Made by a program: the position numbers and the translations under genes. Below the pieces are notes generated by a model. That model was not told the DNA's origin. It worked only from the letters and a program-made list of their open reading frames with translations, and did not search any database. A stretch of DNA of 52,459 bases from an uncultured Pseudobutyrivibrio sp. (lineage in GTDB: Bacteria; Bacillota; Clostridia; Lachnospirales; Lachnospiraceae), in contig CAMJBT010000015.1 in NCBI GenBank assembly GCA_946403965.1, positions 1 to 52,459 on the forward strand. Direction: 5' to 3'. Positions 51,486 through 52,459 of this stretch are shown here, one piece after another. Positions within the stretch are counted from its first letter, which is position 1. Each line of letters starts with the position of its first letter.

Positions 51486-51601
51486 ACTCTTTTACAAATT
51501 TAAATAATACTTCTGTTACTATGTCACCCTGTTTTTCTCAATTCTATAAAACAATTCACTTTATAGAACAAGTTTTAGACTCTATCTGTTAAAAAAGAGG
51601 C

Positions 51602-51630
51602 TTTAGTGATTTGCAGGTTTATGCTATTAT
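51602..51630 (+). promoter_or_regulatory. Putative promoter of hisJ
   Basis: -35 TTTAGT (51602-51607), 17 nt, -10 TATTAT (51625-51630), about 24 nt before the ATG. Confidence 0.5.
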
Positions 51631-51653
51631 GCTGTTGTTTGAAAGGAAAAAAT

Positions 51654-52439
51654 ATGTTAGCAAACTATCATTCACACACAGTCAGATGCAATCATGCCTC
51701 TGGCACAGAAAGAGAATACATTGAAAGCGCCATCAAAAATGGTTTCAAAATCCTTGGCTTTTCTGACCATGTTCCACAACCATATCCAGCCGGATTCGAC
51801 TCTCATATCAGAATGAAAATGAGTGCGGTTGAGAATTACACCGATACATTGGTGAAGCTACGTGATGAATACAAAAAAGATATCGATATCAAGATTGGAT
51901 ACGAAGTTGAATACACACACAAATACTTCGACAAACTTATTCTTCATCTAAGACAATATCCTCTTGATTACATTATTCAAGGACAGCACTTCGTCCCTGA
52001 TGAATTCACTGGTTTCTACTCAGGTGCCATGACGGAAGATGAGGAAAATGTTGCTGCTTATGCTGACCTTACAATCGAAGGAATGGAGACTGGATGCTTT
52101 AGTTATTTGGCTCATCCTGATTTAATTAACTATGTGGGACCAGATGAGATTTTCAATAAACATATGAAGAGAGTGGTTCATACAGCAATAAAACTTAATA
52201 TTCCTTTAGAGGTAAATATGTTAGGCTTTTCCACTGGTCGCAATTATCCTTGTGACAGATTCTTCAGTATGGCTGCCGAAATGGGAGCATCATTTGTAAT
52301 TGGTTGTGATGCCCACAATCCTATAGATGTAAGACAACCTGAGACTGTCCCTGGTTTCTGTGAGTTTCTGAACAAACACCACATCACATTTGGTGACAAT
52401 ATAAGGGTAATCAAACTATCTGAGGGGCAGTCTTTTTGA
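51654..52439 (+). CDS. hisJ: Histidinol-phosphatase, PHP family (HisJ-like)
   Basis: 261 aa from the ATG at 51654 (AAAGGA 8 nt upstream; an earlier frame start has no RBS). PHP metal-binding motifs are NYHSHTVRCNH at the N-terminus, GFSDHVPQP, a Glu in GYEVEYTHKYF, YIIQGQHFV, YLAHPDL and IGCDAHNP at the C-terminus. Family role: dephosphorylation of histidinol phosphate in histidine synthesis. PHP-fold enzymes also include other phosphoesterases, and no his genes are visible here, so the specific substrate is a family-based assumption. 20 nt of sequence follow its stop with nothing to call. Confidence 0.85.
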   Translation: MLANYHSHTVRCNHASGTEREYIESAIKNGFKILGFSDHVPQPYPAGFDSHIRMKMSAVENYTDTLVKLRDEYKKDIDIKIGYEVEYTHKYFDKLILHLRQYPLDYIIQGQHFVPDEFTGFYSGAMTEDEENVAAYADLTIEGMETGCFSYLAHPDLINYVGPDEIFNKHMKRVVHTAIKLNIPLEVNMLGFSTGRNYPCDRFFSMAAEMGASFVIGCDAHNPIDVRQPETVPGFCEFLNKHHITFGDNIRVIKLSEGQSF

Positions 52440-52459
52440 GGGTCTAGTTTGAGGGTTTG

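Noticed and set aside
1-52459. tRNA, rRNA, CRISPR, integrase, transposase or phage genes
   Set aside because: I looked for cloverleaf-like sequences, regularly spaced direct repeats and signature proteins and saw none, but short RNA genes cannot be excluded by eye.

Overview
The window reads as an ordinary chromosomal stretch of a low-GC, Gram-positive anaerobe of the Lachnospiraceae, most likely Butyrivibrio or Pseudobutyrivibrio. That placement is inferred from gene content: a glycoside hydrolase family 3 beta-glucosidase with inverted domain order (an arrangement known from Butyrivibrio and Ruminococcus), GH42 beta-galactosidase, meso-diaminopimelate dehydrogenase, a two-gene minimal SUF (SufC plus one short SufB-like protein), AGCS and CstA uptake systems, and AT-rich Firmicutes-type promoters with strong AGGAGG sites. 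I saw no rRNA, tRNA, CRISPR array, phage module or intact transposase gene.

Layout. 1-6 kb: TSCPD and YARHG proteins, a ~600-bp foldback repeat element, an AlaX-type alanyl-tRNA editing protein, a YlmH-like RNA-binding protein and NAD(P)HX repair (nnrDE). 6-11.4 kb: cell-envelope acylation genes (SH3-SGNH protein, AlgX/AlgJ-like protein, MBOAT, acyltransferase-3, PH-domain protein). 11.5-15 kb: a GntR(YtrA-like)-ABC transporter-CPBP protease operon with a clear operator. 15-18.3 kb: MBL hydrolase, RlmD-type rRNA methylase, YhaM exonuclease. 18.5-24.6 kb: two GH3 enzymes around a GtrA-like protein, with a second GC-rich palindromic element. 24.7-26.8 kb: GHKL/LytTR two-component system. 26.9-32.3 kb: ddh, GH42, and a PadR-HAAS-DUF4097 operon. 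32.5-36 kb: a 43-codon gene with its own promoter, RBS and terminator, a 7-TM protein and mutS2. 36.1-39.4 kb: a carrier-protein cassette (condensation-superfamily protein, ACP, 23-codon microORF, AMP-forming ligase). 39.5-44.2 kb: secreted zinc metalloprotease, TetR regulator, phosphoglucomutase. 44.3-46.2 kb: mtnN, luxS and a DJ-1 protein, with a structured leader before mtnN. 46.4-52.4 kb: cstA, minimal SUF, AGCS symporter and hisJ.

Functional links. GH3, GH42 and phosphoglucomutase form a route from beta-linked oligosaccharides to hexose phosphates. MtnN and LuxS are successive steps of SAH detoxification that yield DPD/AI-2. PH protein, acyltransferase-3, MBOAT and AlgX-like protein form one tightly packed operon consistent with O-acylation of a surface polymer. 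The ACP cassette lacks recognisable partners elsewhere in the window and is the best candidate for an uncharacterised pathway. The foldback elements and the mtnN leader are the strongest unexplained non-coding structures.

All calls rest on reading the sequence by eye; no similarity search or folding program was run. Start codons were chosen by ribosome-binding-site spacing and often differ from the longest possible reading frame.
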